The notes below the pieces were generated by a model. The model was not told the origin of the DNA and did no database searches. It saw nothing but the letters and a program-made list of their open reading frames with translations. Of a DNA stretch of 44,529 nt, positions 17,499-26,966 are shown one piece after another (the stretch's first letter is position 1; each line of letters starts with the position of its first letter). This DNA is from JAGXFP01 sp039714535. Its GTDB lineage: Bacteria > Desulfobacterota > Desulfobulbia > Desulfobulbales > JAGXFP01. The stretch spans positions 1-44,529 of the forward strand of contig JBDLJC010000026.1 in NCBI GenBank assembly GCA_039714535.1. Direction: 5' to 3'. The position numbers and the translations under genes were made by a program.

Positions 17499-18161
17499 AT
17501 GAAAGCAAGAAAGCTGTTAAGTAAAATGCCAAGTTGTGGCAGAGAGGGATTTTCTCTGATCGAATTAATGGTTGTGATCGGCATCCTCGCTATCTTGGCC
17601 TTTAGTGTTGGCGCCTATATTAATGCTACACCGACCAAGCTGAAGTCCTTTGTCTTTAACACCAAAATGCGTTTCAATCAGGCCAGATTCGAGGCCGTCA
17701 AGCGCAGCCGCAATGTCTATCTGGATTTTGATTTTGATGGCGTTGTCGGCATTGATAACGGCTTCACCATATGGGTGGATGATAATGGTGATGGAGCCTA
17801 TGTCGCTGCCGATGGAGATTCAATCATCGAAACGGTGGAGTTTGTCAATAAGGTGTCCCTCGCCAGCAAGCATGGCCCGGAGATTTATGCAGGCCCGGCC
17901 AGTGCCAGCGGCGGGCCAGGTACTGACGGCCCGGGTGATAGTACAATAAACGATGGGGTCTCGGCCGCTGGGGGGGTTGATTACTTCCGCTTCAAACCCG
18001 ATGGCGACAGTATCAATGGTACCGCTTATTTTTATTTCCCGACAGAGCTCGATGGGGCCAAGGTGGTTGCCTCCGGACCCTGGGCGATAATTGTCAATAG
18101 CGTGGGGCGGATTCGCGTTGATGAATGGCGTTCCACCGGTGGCTGGCAAGTCAATAAATAA
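17499..18161 (+). CDS. fimT: GspH/FimT-type minor pseudopilin
   Basis: 220 aa. A minor pilin with a class III signal: prepilin peptidase should cut after G17 in GREG|FSLIELMVV, leaving E at +5, then a ~22-residue hydrophobic helix. An ASP-rich stretch (DFDFDGVVG, DDNGDGAYVAADGDS) could bind calcium. First gene of fimT-pilW-pilV-pilX-pilY1-pilE, the set that primes pilus assembly and forms a tip complex. Preceded by the sigma-54 promoter; GGTGA acts as ribosome site 7 bases before the ATG. Confidence 0.85.
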   Translation: MKARKLLSKMPSCGREGFSLIELMVVIGILAILAFSVGAYINATPTKLKSFVFNTKMRFNQARFEAVKRSRNVYLDFDFDGVVGIDNGFTIWVDDNGDGAYVAADGDSIIETVEFVNKVSLASKHGPEIYAGPASASGGPGTDGPGDSTINDGVSAAGGVDYFRFKPDGDSINGTAYFYFPTELDGAKVVASGPWAIIVNSVGRIRVDEWRSTGGWQVNK

Positions 18162-18202
18162 GATGTGCTCAACAGCAGGCAAACTTGGGAACAGGAAAGG
18201 AT

Positions 18203-19180
18203 ATGGATGCCGGTAAGATGAAAAAGAGCGGTGGTTACTCTCTGATCGAGGTCATGGTCGCCATGGTGATCTCCCTTATTGTCCTGAGTGGGGTCTATAG
18301 AGTGATAACGGACGAAACCGTCAGGACTGCCAGGGAAGAAGCAGTGCTGGATATGCAGAATAATGCCCGCGCGGCCATTACCAGAATCTCCTTGGATCTT
18401 CGGCGGACCGGTTTTTTCGGGTGCGGCGGCAAATTGGGCTACCCGGCCAGTTATACTTTTGCCCCTCCCATCGTTTTTACCAATGACGCTGCTGCCACAA
18501 GCACCACCTCTGACGAGGGCACCGATGCGATTACCCTGGAATTTTTAGGCGGCGATGTCCCCCTTATTTCTGTCGATGCCTCTTCCACCAGTAGTTCGGA
18601 TTTTAAGCTGGGCCGTGCGGCCTTTGTAAATGGCGATGAATTGCTGGTCACCGATTGCGATGAGTACGCCGTTTTCACCAAGACAAACGGTAGCACGACG
18701 ACTCCGTCTGCTACCGTGGCACATGCTGACCTGAACAGGATCTATGGCGCAATGCAGCCGGCCCGGGTCTATGATTTTCAGAGTTCCGCTTACCGGGTCA
18801 AAGATGGCGCACTCATATTGGGTGTCGATGATGAGGTTGCCGACAATATTGAGGACCTCCAGTTCGAGTTTATCGAGGATACCGATAATGATGGTGATCT
18901 CAGCGATCAAGACTGGCAACAGACTTTTGCCGATCCCGCGGAAGTTCGGGCCGTCAGGGTCTGGGTGCTGGCCATGAGTGATACCGCCTATAGCTATACC
19001 GACAACAACACCTATGATTATCCAAACAGCCCCTATCACAGCGGGGAAATTCCAGCCTTCAGTACCAACGGGGCCGGCGGTTCACCCGCCTCACGGGCCC
19101 CGTTGGCCAATGACGGGGAGCATCGTTTCCGGTATTTGGCTTCAGCGACTATTTATCTGCGTAACGCCGGGATTTTATAG
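18203..19180 (+). CDS. pilW: Type IV pilus minor pilin PilW
   Basis: 325 aa from the ATG at 18203, which has an AGGA ribosome site 6 bases upstream; the TTG at 18185 is less likely. The class III signal is KKSGG|YSLIEVMVAM with cleavage after G11 and E at +5. The N-terminal helix continues through NARAAITRISLDLRRTGFFGC, which is the PilW family pattern (N-x-x-A-x-x-x-I-x-x-D-x-R-x-A/T-G-F-x-G-C). PilW is a core minor pilin that initiates pilus polymerisation with FimT, PilV, PilX and PilE. It follows fimT by 41 bp. Confidence 0.88.
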   Translation: MDAGKMKKSGGYSLIEVMVAMVISLIVLSGVYRVITDETVRTAREEAVLDMQNNARAAITRISLDLRRTGFFGCGGKLGYPASYTFAPPIVFTNDAAATSTTSDEGTDAITLEFLGGDVPLISVDASSTSSSDFKLGRAAFVNGDELLVTDCDEYAVFTKTNGSTTTPSATVAHADLNRIYGAMQPARVYDFQSSAYRVKDGALILGVDDEVADNIEDLQFEFIEDTDNDGDLSDQDWQQTFADPAEVRAVRVWVLAMSDTAYSYTDNNTYDYPNSPYHSGEIPAFSTNGAGGSPASRAPLANDGEHRFRYLASATIYLRNAGIL

Positions 19181-19198
19181 GTTAACAGGGAGTTTCTC

Positions 19199-19627
19199 AT
19201 GAAAATGTCAATTCTGCGTAATGATGATGGTTTCACCATTCTGGAGGCGGTTTTTGCTGCCGGCATTTTGGCCTTTGCCATCCTCAGTTATACCCTTTTG
19301 AAGACCTCAAGCCTTCATAGCAAGAAGTTTTCCAAGGAGCTTTCCCAAGCCATTCAGTTGTCAAGATCCCAGATGGATGATTTTAACAAGGATGGCTACA
19401 ACGACGCCAAGTTATCGGTCGTGGCGGGGACAAGGCACCTGTACTCCGAGCTGGGTACATTGCCAGCACTGCAAGTCGGTGATTTTGCCCTGGAGGACGC
19501 CAACTGGACCATCCTGGACGGATGCCCAAGCACCTTGAGCAAGCTCATCGTATTTACCGGAGAATGGAATCAGTCGGCAGCTACGCCCAAATCCATTTCA
19601 CTTACTCAAGTACAGGTGCGACCATGA
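19199..19627 (+). CDS. pilV: Type IV pilus minor pilin PilV
   Basis: 142 aa. Class III signal with cleavage after G11 in NDDG|FTILEAVFAAGILAFA and E at +5. Short for PilV (usually ~150-185 aa), but the position between PilW and PilX is diagnostic. AGGGAG precedes the ATG. Its TGA overlaps the pilX ATG (ATGA at 19624-19627). Confidence 0.82.
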   Translation: MKMSILRNDDGFTILEAVFAAGILAFAILSYTLLKTSSLHSKKFSKELSQAIQLSRSQMDDFNKDGYNDAKLSVVAGTRHLYSELGTLPALQVGDFALEDANWTILDGCPSTLSKLIVFTGEWNQSAATPKSISLTQVQVRP

Positions 19628-20220
19628 AGATTAGACAACAAACCGACTCGAAATACCTGAATCAGCAGGGTATGGCCCTTATTTCCGCCCTGGTGATGTT
19701 GGTGATGCTTTCCCTGATGGCAATCGGCTTAAGCATGGATAGTTCGATGAATGTGCGGATTGCCGGATATCAGCGGCTCAAGGCCATGTCCTTCGGCTTT
19801 GCCGAGTCGGGTCTGATGGCCTCTTCCGACATTCTGAGAGATAATATCTATGATGCAGGTTGGGATAATTCGAGCGGCGTCCCCCAGCAATACCCCAATC
19901 TCAGCGGTGACTATCCTGCTGGCGGTACTGTCAATATATTGGGCGATGGTGTTTTTTACATGTCGAAGAACCCCGGGACAGACGGGGAAGGAGTCCCTGT
20001 TATACAGATGACCGGTGCTATCCAGGCCGGTGTTGTCGTCCAGAATATCGCGACCAAGCTCGCGGTGGGCGGCGCTTTGCAGGTTTCCGCCGGTTATGAG
20101 GGGCGTGGCAAGAGTCAGGGGAGCGGGGGGACCCACCTGTTATACAATATTTGTTCGATCGGTTGCGAGGCTAATGGCACGGCTACGGAACTGGCCATGC
20201 ACTACAGGGTTGTAATGTAA
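19624..20220 (+). CDS. pilX: Type IV pilus assembly protein PilX
   Basis: 198 aa from the ATG at 19624; an upstream ATG (19522) lies inside pilV and is rejected. N-terminal PilX_N pattern: NQQG|MALISALVMLVMLSLMAI, then M.IAGYQRLKAMSFGFAESGL, with Ser rather than Glu near +5, as is usual in PilX. It is a minor pilin of the tip complex that helps carry PilY1. The ATGA overlap with pilV implies coupled translation. Confidence 0.85.
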   Translation: MKIRQQTDSKYLNQQGMALISALVMLVMLSLMAIGLSMDSSMNVRIAGYQRLKAMSFGFAESGLMASSDILRDNIYDAGWDNSSGVPQQYPNLSGDYPAGGTVNILGDGVFYMSKNPGTDGEGVPVIQMTGAIQAGVVVQNIATKLAVGGALQVSAGYEGRGKSQGSGGTHLLYNICSIGCEANGTATELAMHYRVVM

Positions 20221-20250
20221 TGAGGTAGCGCAGGCACAAGGAAGAAAGTT

Positions 20251-20322
20251 ATGTTAGGGAACTTGGCTCAGGTGGTTCCTGATTTTGGAGAGCAGTCAAG
20301 AGGGTGTGGGGTGAAAATATGA
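20251..20322 (+). CDS. Possible 23-codon leader ORF coupled to pilY1
   Basis: ATG at 20251 follows AAGGA at 8 bases and opens 23 codons (MLGNLAQVVPDFGEQSRGCG then VKI). Its TGA (20320-20322) overlaps the pilY1 ATG (20319-20321) as ATGA. The peptide matches nothing I know. Such coupling could set PilY1 translation; GGAAC/GTTCC (20258-20262/20275-20279) inside it can form a hairpin. Chance cannot be excluded at this length. Confidence 0.3.
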   Translation: MLGNLAQVVPDFGEQSRGCGVKI

Positions 20323-23300
20323 AGAGACTGATTAGAAAAGCAGCCGGTATGTTTGTCGTTTTTGTGCTTATTTCGGCGGGTTTTCTGGGGCTGCACGTCG
20401 GCGAGTCATTGGCCGTTGGTGAGGTTGCGACAGACTACACAAAACTGCCGGAATTCCTTGAAACCGGTTTGAATCCCAACCTGTTGCTGGTGATTGATAA
20501 TTCCGCGAGTATGTATGATCCGGCCTACGTTGATGCCGGGGGGGTCGGTTATTGCTCCGATGATAGTTACGACAGCGCCGTTGCCTACGCCGGTTATTTT
20601 GATAATCTGTTGACCAGTTGGTATGTGTATGATCAGACCGGCACCGGAGAGTTTGTCGCCCAGAGCGAAACCGATGCCAAGGCTGTCTGCTCGGGGGCGA
20701 CGGGGACCCATTATAGCCAAGCTGACCTGTGTCTCACCATTGATGAGAGCGTAACTCCACATGTGGTGATGGCCTTCGCGGCCAGGGGCGGCTTGCTTAA
20801 CTGGCTGACGGTCTCGAAATTTGATATTGAAAAAGCGATCCTCACCGGCGGGAAATATAATGCCAGTAAAGAAGAACTGGTTCTGGAAACTCGGGGCTGT
20901 CTGGGTAAAAGATTCATTAAGGAGGTTCCTGTAACCAGTGGCGGGACAACATATGGAGCGACTTTTGGGGTGCGGCCTCCGGACGAGGATGAACAGGTCT
21001 TAGATAGGGCTCACAACGGCTCCTTGAGCAATACCAGGATTGAAGTATTCAGGGTTGATCCTCTTGGGTTTGTGGAGGATCGTTGTAATGACGCCATTGA
21101 TGCATTTCTGGACTCTAGTGGTGTCGGTAATATAAGCGTTCCTACGGGAGATTGTCTTGGTGACGCGTCTGCCTCTATAAACTCGTTCAACTTTATCATG
21201 CAGGAGTGCTGGTACTATGGTGAATTTGGCCACTGGCAGCCTGGTAACTCTAGCCTCATTACCATGAAGACTGCCTGTGAAAATGTTTATGATGCCCAGA
21301 ACCCGCCGGTTCTGGCGGCTGATCTCACGACTACTTACAAGACTGTTGGGGCCCCGCAGCTTCTGCCGCAGGCAGAGGTCTGTTCCGGTCAATATTCCAA
21401 TGACATTGAAGCTCGCTATGGTTATGTCGGTCGCTGTTGGGAGCCGACCTATACCGAGGATATGGACTGGGTAGATAAAGCCTGCAATCCGGCCACCGAT
21501 GTTCCGAACTCGGCGGCCGGCGGCAGCCCCTATTGCGCGGCGGATAATCTCTGGTATATCTGCAGTGGGAACTATAATAATGGCAATTGTACCGGGAACC
21601 CCGGTAACTGGGTCGTCCAGCAGGTAGGGGTGCCGACCGGGGCGCCAGGAGCCCTGGCGTCAGTCGATTGGACGAATGATAACTATTACGTGGACGCTCC
21701 TGATGACCTAACCCTTGCTGCCGATGCTGATGGTGACAGATGTGTTTACCAGGCGATGACAGAGTATTGTGGCAACGTTGATCAGGCCACGGTGGTTGAT
21801 CCTTCCGACGAGGTGTCGGCTTCGGCGGCAGGTGCGGCAATTCCTTCGGTCCTGGTTGATTATGCCGCCGTGTCTCAACTGGGAGCGCCTTTGCTGGCCA
21901 TGAAAGGCCGGGTTAAGCAAGTCCGCAAGCCGGTCGGCCTTATCCACGAATTTAAGTATAACCTCCGGATCGGCGCCATGGCTTTTAATCTCGGGACCAA
22001 GGCGGAATGCGAGCCGGTCCAGGATAGCTCCGGGAAATGGGTTGCCAGTATCTATGATTGCCTGCAGGATAAGGGGGCGGAGATTCATGCGGGATCCTTG
22101 CCCATAGAAATTTTGCCGGACGGCAGCGGTACGAAGGTCATGGACGGCGGTCAGATTATTGCCTATATCGATGAAGGCCGCCAACATACGACTGAGTTGG
22201 CGGATGCCTTGAATGCTGTTAAGGCCAACACCTGGACTCCAACCGCTGAAGCGATGTATAGCGCGGTCGGCTATTATACCCAGAATGCTACGACCGACCT
22301 CAGGATAAATCCGCCCACCGGTGACCCGACCATACCAGGAGAGAGAGGAGATTATATCCGTGATTCCGACTGGCAAATGGATTTTGGCGACGTGGACCGA
22401 GGGAGCTGGGCAAAAGGGGCAACCTATGCGGTTGACGATATTGTCTGGACCTCTGAAAATCTTACGTACAACCTCAAGCTTTATCGGGCCAAGACTGCCG
22501 GCATTTCCGCTGCATCTAGCTGGAACATAGAGAGTGACACCGGGGTCCAGTGGATGCCGTATGATCCGGTGCTGGCCGGTTGTCAGCAGAATAACATCCT
22601 GCTCATTACCGATGGCGCCTCGTCGGCGGATATTAACGCCAAGATGAGAGCCTTTATTACCGGCCCCGACAATAATGATGGTGATACGGCCAGCACCTGG
22701 ACCGCAACGATGAATGAACCGGGCGAGTATGAGTGCAAGTCATGGATCGATGGGACCTCTGGCACTGCTGGCGCTTATGATGCGGGTGAGACCATTGTCT
22801 CCAAATATTTCGGCAGCACCCTGCTGGATGATATCACCGCCTATGGCCAGAGTGACGAATCAATTTTTGCTATACCGGCGATTAACGGTATAGCGAAGGA
22901 ACCGATTAATACCCATATAGTTGTGGCCGGAACCTTGCGGGACGATGGTACAACCAACGAATGTAATGCCGAGGTCATTATGGAGGCGGCGGCCCTTAAT
23001 GGCCAGGAGGCGGATCCTGACGTGACCAGCAGGTTGGTCCAGGCTGCGGACCCTTCTCAACTTGAAGCTGCTTTACGGGCGGTGTTCGAGAGAACCGGCG
23101 GGGAAGTATCGTCCGGTTCGGCGGCCTCGGTTATTGCGCATTCCCGAAGTGGTGAGGGCGCGATGTACCAGGCGATCTTCTATCCCAAACAGCTTGACTC
23201 TGATGACAACGAAGTCGGCTGGACCGGCGATGTCCACGCCCTCTGGCTTGATGCGGCAGGAAATATCCGCGAGGATTGTGGCAGTTCCGACATGGTTGCC

Positions 23301-26300
23301 GGTGCGACGGCCTGTGCTGGAGCGGGCGATCTGCAGTTGGACCCGAGCAAGGACTTTATAGTTGAGTTTTATACAGATTCTCAGGGCACCGCCAGGGCCA
23401 GAAGGTTTATCGATGCGAATGGCGACGGCACTTTTGATAACTCTGCGGCCTGCTCTAATACTGATTATGACAATGAAGTTGACTGCCTGGATAATTCAGC
23501 AATCTGGGGCTATGCCGCAAATCTTGATTTTGTTGCAGATGGCATTCAGCTGAATGACCTACAATTTATCTGGAGCGCTGCTGACTGGCTTGCCGATGTT
23601 GACGACTTAGACGTCCTTACCCATAGGGATTACGGCGATATCACCAAGGAGAGACATATCTTTACGATGTTGCCTGATGATATTAACCAGCCGGTGAATG
23701 ATAGTAACCCGCCGGTGACGGTTCCCTTTACTACGACCGAACTTTCAAATGCCCTTGGGACTAAATACTCGGGTTATTTCAACGCAGTCTCTTCGGTGGA
23801 CCCGACTAAACATCGTACTGCCAATGGCATCGTTGACTTTATTCGCGGCAAGAATATGGATGCGGAAAGTTACCGGTCAAGGCAGATTGACTGGACTGAT
23901 AACCCTGGTCTGGAGACGGTTAAACTTGGGGATGTTGTTCATTCTACCCCGACCCTGGTAGGTTCCCCATCTGAGAATTTCGATTTGGTCTATGGTGACC
24001 CAACCTATCGAGCCTTCCGTAAATTCTATCAGAATCGTCGGTTGGTTATCTATGCCGGCGGTAATGATGGTGGGATGCACGCTTTTAACGGTGGCTGGTA
24101 TGATCGCTTTAATCATAGATTTGAGAAGTCGCCACCGGACCTTGTTGTGGGTGATCCACCAGTTACTACGGTGCTAAAAGATTACGATATGGGCGCAGAG
24201 TTATGGATGTATGTGCCGAAGAATATTTTTCCCCATCTGCGCTGGTTGACCGAAATGAACTATGGTGATAACCACGTTTATTATATTGACGCCAAGCCTT
24301 ACATCTTTGACGCCAAGATATTTGACTTTGACCCGGATGATCCAAACGACATTCATCCAGGCGGCTGGGGCACGATTATGGTGGGCGGCATGAGGTATGG
24401 CGGCGGTAATATCGGGGTGGACACCGATGGTGATAATGTCGATAACGAGACCATGCGGTCGGCCTATTTTATTCTGGATATTACTAATCCTGAGTATCCG
24501 CCGGTGGTTTTGGCTGAATTCACTTCGGATGATCTGGGATTTACCTTCGCTAAGCCTAACGCCATTCCAATGTTGCGCTGCGATAAAAATACCGTTGCGG
24601 GCCTGGATGACTGCAACGCCGTCGGCAAGAATTGGCCCATGGACTGGTACCTGGCCTTTGGCTCCGGTCCCCACGATGCTGAATTGGCGCCAGCCGGCCC
24701 CCAGGCCGGAATGCAGGGCTTGAGTGATCAGCCGGCCAGGATTTATGTCATGAAGCTGGGTGGAACTGAGACTGCCGACCTTACCCCTGCCTCCCTGCCC
24801 AATGTCGGCACCGGGCAGGTAGACAGCAGCGGAGTTGTCCTTATCGATAATCCACCAATCCTTGCGGACACCTATCCCCGCTCCCTTGGCTTTTGCAGAG
24901 ATCCCTCGAAAACAGACGAGGCTGCATGTTCGGATGCAGGGGAGGTCTGGAACCCGGTAGTTTGCGAAGAACAGGGTTATAAAGGATGGCTTGATAAGTT
25001 GACGTGTGAAGGCAATGGCGCTGTTTGGGTAGATCTCGGTGGTCGGTGCACCCACTGGAAGTGGAACAGTTCTGAGGCCATTTGTACTGATCATGGGTAT
25101 CGCTGGATTCCCAGTGGAAGTGGAATATGTAAATGGGATCAGCCAAGTTGCCAAGATGCTGGGAAGATCTGGGACGTTCTAGATTCGAAGTGCATTGAAT
25201 ATAAGACAGCGGCAGATTGTACTGCCGATGGCGGCTATGCGGCCACTGGTACGACGCAGGGGCGATGCTCTAGTCCGAGTTACACGGAGGAAGGTGTTTG
25301 CATGAGTAACGGCGCAATCTGGACCAGGACCATGAACGATTCTTTTTTCGGTGATATTATAGCTGTTGATTACGATCTGTCCTTCCAGGTGGACAGCCTT
25401 TATTTCGGTTCGGTTACCAACACTCGTGACTCTGCGGCGCATAGTGATCATCAAGGAGCTATGCATCGGTTGGTCGTTAATAATGACCCGGACCCGACGA
25501 ACTGGAACCTGAATTTATTTTATGATACCAGAAGCCCAGTTACTGCCGCCCCTTCTGTCGCGACGGATGGGGAACGGGCCTGGATATTTTTTGGCACAGG
25601 TCGTTTCATGTCCGGCAAGGAGGATAAAGCAATTACCTGGTCTCATCCTGATGGAACATGGTTCTTGGGGCTGAAAGAGGCGTATGACAGCGATGGTCAT
25701 ATGGATCTCTATGGAAGGAATGGCGGGATGCTGTTTGATGTTAGTGACGTCTGGGTTGAAAATGCCACCGGTCAACTTTCTGCTACGGTTAAGGCCAAAA
25801 ATGTATATACCAACGCAGAGGTTAATCTGGCAGCGCAGACCTTTCTGGAGTTGAACGATGAGATTGGTGAACTGGATGGCTCTGACCTGGATAAATATCA
25901 CGGCTGGAAGATCAAGCTGGAGAGTGGAGAGCGAGTTGTTGGCCAACCCGCAATTTTGGGGGAGATTGTGACCTATACCTCTTATATCCCTTCAGCCGAT
26001 CCCTGTATACCTCAGGGGGACAGTTATCTGTGGGCAGTATATTATCGGACAGGAACTGCTTATATGCGCTCTGTCATTGGCCTGGAAAGCGATGGCGCAA
26101 CTGATATGGTATTGCGGAGAGTTCATCTGGGCAAGGGGCTTTCGACCACGCCTAATATTCATTCCGGTTCCGCAGATGGTACCAAGGCTTTTGTCCAGAG
26201 TAGTACTGGCGCTATTATCAGCGTCGAGCAGGATAATCCCGGTGCTGTCAAGAGTGGCATGCAGTCTTGGCGAGAGCTTGGTGAGAGTAGGCACCAGGGC

Positions 26301-26315
26301 GTTTGTCCAGAGTAG
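20319..26315 (+). CDS. pilY1: Type IV pilus tip adhesin/biogenesis factor PilY1
   Basis: 1998 aa from the ATG at 20319 (GGGGTGA ribosome site); the GTG at 20304 is less likely. Large for PilY1 (P. aeruginosa ~1160 aa). A Sec signal is at ~1-36. The N-terminal half is a von Willebrand A-like region with a DxSxS MIDAS motif (LLVIDNSASM) near residue 58 and NILLITDGAS later. The C-terminal PilY1 propeller starts ~1185 (GDVVHSTPTLVGSP, then VIYAGGNDGGMHAFNGG). A possible calcium loop is DANGDGTFD near residue 1033. Between ~1524 and ~1667 a Cys-rich repeat region interrupts the propeller. The end KSG..SWREL is the usual PilY1 terminus, followed here by 11 extra residues caused by a duplicated 3' segment. 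PilY1 sits at the pilus tip in adhesion, calcium sensing and retraction control. Confidence 0.92.
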   Translation: MKRLIRKAAGMFVVFVLISAGFLGLHVGESLAVGEVATDYTKLPEFLETGLNPNLLLVIDNSASMYDPAYVDAGGVGYCSDDSYDSAVAYAGYFDNLLTSWYVYDQTGTGEFVAQSETDAKAVCSGATGTHYSQADLCLTIDESVTPHVVMAFAARGGLLNWLTVSKFDIEKAILTGGKYNASKEELVLETRGCLGKRFIKEVPVTSGGTTYGATFGVRPPDEDEQVLDRAHNGSLSNTRIEVFRVDPLGFVEDRCNDAIDAFLDSSGVGNISVPTGDCLGDASASINSFNFIMQECWYYGEFGHWQPGNSSLITMKTACENVYDAQNPPVLAADLTTTYKTVGAPQLLPQAEVCSGQYSNDIEARYGYVGRCWEPTYTEDMDWVDKACNPATDVPNSAAGGSPYCAADNLWYICSGNYNNGNCTGNPGNWVVQQVGVPTGAPGALASVDWTNDNYYVDAPDDLTLAADADGDRCVYQAMTEYCGNVDQATVVDPSDEVSASAAGAAIPSVLVDYAAVSQLGAPLLAMKGRVKQVRKPVGLIHEFKYNLRIGAMAFNLGTKAECEPVQDSSGKWVASIYDCLQDKGAEIHAGSLPIEILPDGSGTKVMDGGQIIAYIDEGRQHTTELADALNAVKANTWTPTAEAMYSAVGYYTQNATTDLRINPPTGDPTIPGERGDYIRDSDWQMDFGDVDRGSWAKGATYAVDDIVWTSENLTYNLKLYRAKTAGISAASSWNIESDTGVQWMPYDPVLAGCQQNNILLITDGASSADINAKMRAFITGPDNNDGDTASTWTATMNEPGEYECKSWIDGTSGTAGAYDAGETIVSKYFGSTLLDDITAYGQSDESIFAIPAINGIAKEPINTHIVVAGTLRDDGTTNECNAEVIMEAAALNGQEADPDVTSRLVQAADPSQLEAALRAVFERTGGEVSSGSAASVIAHSRSGEGAMYQAIFYPKQLDSDDNEVGWTGDVHALWLDAAGNIREDCGSSDMVAGATACAGAGDLQLDPSKDFIVEFYTDSQGTARARRFIDANGDGTFDNSAACSNTDYDNEVDCLDNSAIWGYAANLDFVADGIQLNDLQFIWSAADWLADVDDLDVLTHRDYGDITKERHIFTMLPDDINQPVNDSNPPVTVPFTTTELSNALGTKYSGYFNAVSSVDPTKHRTANGIVDFIRGKNMDAESYRSRQIDWTDNPGLETVKLGDVVHSTPTLVGSPSENFDLVYGDPTYRAFRKFYQNRRLVIYAGGNDGGMHAFNGGWYDRFNHRFEKSPPDLVVGDPPVTTVLKDYDMGAELWMYVPKNIFPHLRWLTEMNYGDNHVYYIDAKPYIFDAKIFDFDPDDPNDIHPGGWGTIMVGGMRYGGGNIGVDTDGDNVDNETMRSAYFILDITNPEYPPVVLAEFTSDDLGFTFAKPNAIPMLRCDKNTVAGLDDCNAVGKNWPMDWYLAFGSGPHDAELAPAGPQAGMQGLSDQPARIYVMKLGGTETADLTPASLPNVGTGQVDSSGVVLIDNPPILADTYPRSLGFCRDPSKTDEAACSDAGEVWNPVVCEEQGYKGWLDKLTCEGNGAVWVDLGGRCTHWKWNSSEAICTDHGYRWIPSGSGICKWDQPSCQDAGKIWDVLDSKCIEYKTAADCTADGGYAATGTTQGRCSSPSYTEEGVCMSNGAIWTRTMNDSFFGDIIAVDYDLSFQVDSLYFGSVTNTRDSAAHSDHQGAMHRLVVNNDPDPTNWNLNLFYDTRSPVTAAPSVATDGERAWIFFGTGRFMSGKEDKAITWSHPDGTWFLGLKEAYDSDGHMDLYGRNGGMLFDVSDVWVENATGQLSATVKAKNVYTNAEVNLAAQTFLELNDEIGELDGSDLDKYHGWKIKLESGERVVGQPAILGEIVTYTSYIPSADPCIPQGDSYLWAVYYRTGTAYMRSVIGLESDGATDMVLRRVHLGKGLSTTPNIHSGSADGTKAFVQSSTGAIISVEQDNPGAVKSGMQSWRELGESRHQGVCPE
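24890..25320 (+). repeat. Cys-rich C-x3-G-x2-W repeats inside PilY1
   Basis: About six coding repeats share a C-x3-G-x2-W core: ACSDAGEVW, TCEGNGAVW, ICTDHGYRW, SCQDAGKIW, DCTADGGYA (W lost) and VCMSNGAIW. Most are followed by a second Cys 7-12 residues later (for example GGRC, SGIC, DSKC). Nearby ECNAV-type and VDCLDNSAIW segments in the same protein are related. They are inserted between blades of the propeller; disulfide-stabilised loops are likely. Confidence 0.7.
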
Positions 26316-26390
26316 TACCGGCGTCATTTGCAGCATCGAGCAAGATAACCCCGGTATTGTTAAGAGTGGATGTGTTCTTGGCGAGGGCTT
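26178..26390 (+). repeat. Duplicated 3' end of pilY1 (two ~100-bp copies, 112 bp apart)
   Basis: Bases 26178-26257 recur at 26290-26369 with 66 of 80 identical by my count, then continue as TCTTGGCGAG similarity. Copy 1 encodes AFVQSSTGAIISVEQDNPG in frame. Copy 2 encodes AFVQSSTGVICSIEQDNPG but is out of frame (offset 112 = 1 mod 3) and lies mostly past the pilY1 stop. Confidence 0.8.
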
Positions 26391-26501
26391 AACAATTGAT
26401 GGTGGCAGGTCTGGAAAAAAGGATTGTCCGGTGTCCGGGAAAGCCGGGTGTTCTGGATGGGTGTGTTTTATTAACGGTGAATCAACGGAAAAGGTTGGAA
26501 A

Positions 26502-26966
26502 ATGAAGAGGTTATTTAGCGCAGAATCAAGTTGTGACGGCTTTACCCTAGTTGAAGTTATGATCGTCGTGGCTATTATCGGGATCCTGGCGGCGATAGCG
26601 GCCCCGGCCTACTTCAACCATGTCCTGCGGAGTCGGCAGGCCCTGGCCGTTTACGAGTTGATGGCCATTAATGCCGCCCAGGAGAGGTTTTTTGCGATGA
26701 ACGGCGCCTATGCGCTGACCTTGGGGGAGTTGGACGGATATGCCAGCGCCGGCGGCGGCAACTATAACGGTCAATATTTCGAATATAGCCTTGTAGTACC
26801 GCCCCTGCCCCAGAAGATGTATATTACCGCGACGGCAGACTTGGATGGTGACCCAGCCACTGAAACGATTTGGCGGTTAGAGGTCGGCGCGATCGACAAC
26901 CCAACTCAAATCTCCTCCAATGAGCAGTTCGGCTGGTCTTCTTTGGCGGCGGCGCTGGGGGATTAA
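26502..26966 (+). CDS. pilE: Type IV pilin (PilE-like)
   Basis: 154 aa. The class III signal is cleaved after G13 in SCDG|FTLVEVMIVVAIIGILAA with E at +5; this is a canonical type IVa pilin helix. The body (RQALAVYELMAINAAQERFF then MNGAYALTLGELDGY) matches the PilE/minor pilin family found after PilY1 in the fimT-pilVWXY1-E operon. A C-terminal disulfide pair is absent, unlike many major pilins, so a minor pilin role is more likely. The ATG follows GGTTGGAAA, within the shared mRNA. Confidence 0.85.
   Translation: MKRLFSAESSCDGFTLVEVMIVVAIIGILAAIAAPAYFNHVLRSRQALAVYELMAINAAQERFFAMNGAYALTLGELDGYASAGGGNYNGQYFEYSLVVPPLPQKMYITATADLDGDPATETIWRLEVGAIDNPTQISSNEQFGWSSLAAALGD

Noticed and set aside
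24201..25154. 317-aa frame opposite pilY1
   Set aside because: Antisense shadow produced by pilY1 codon bias.
26077..26505. 142-aa frame overlapping the pilY1 end
   Set aside because: Mostly the +1 frame of pilY1; its recognisable part is the duplicated pilY1 tail, recorded as a repeat.
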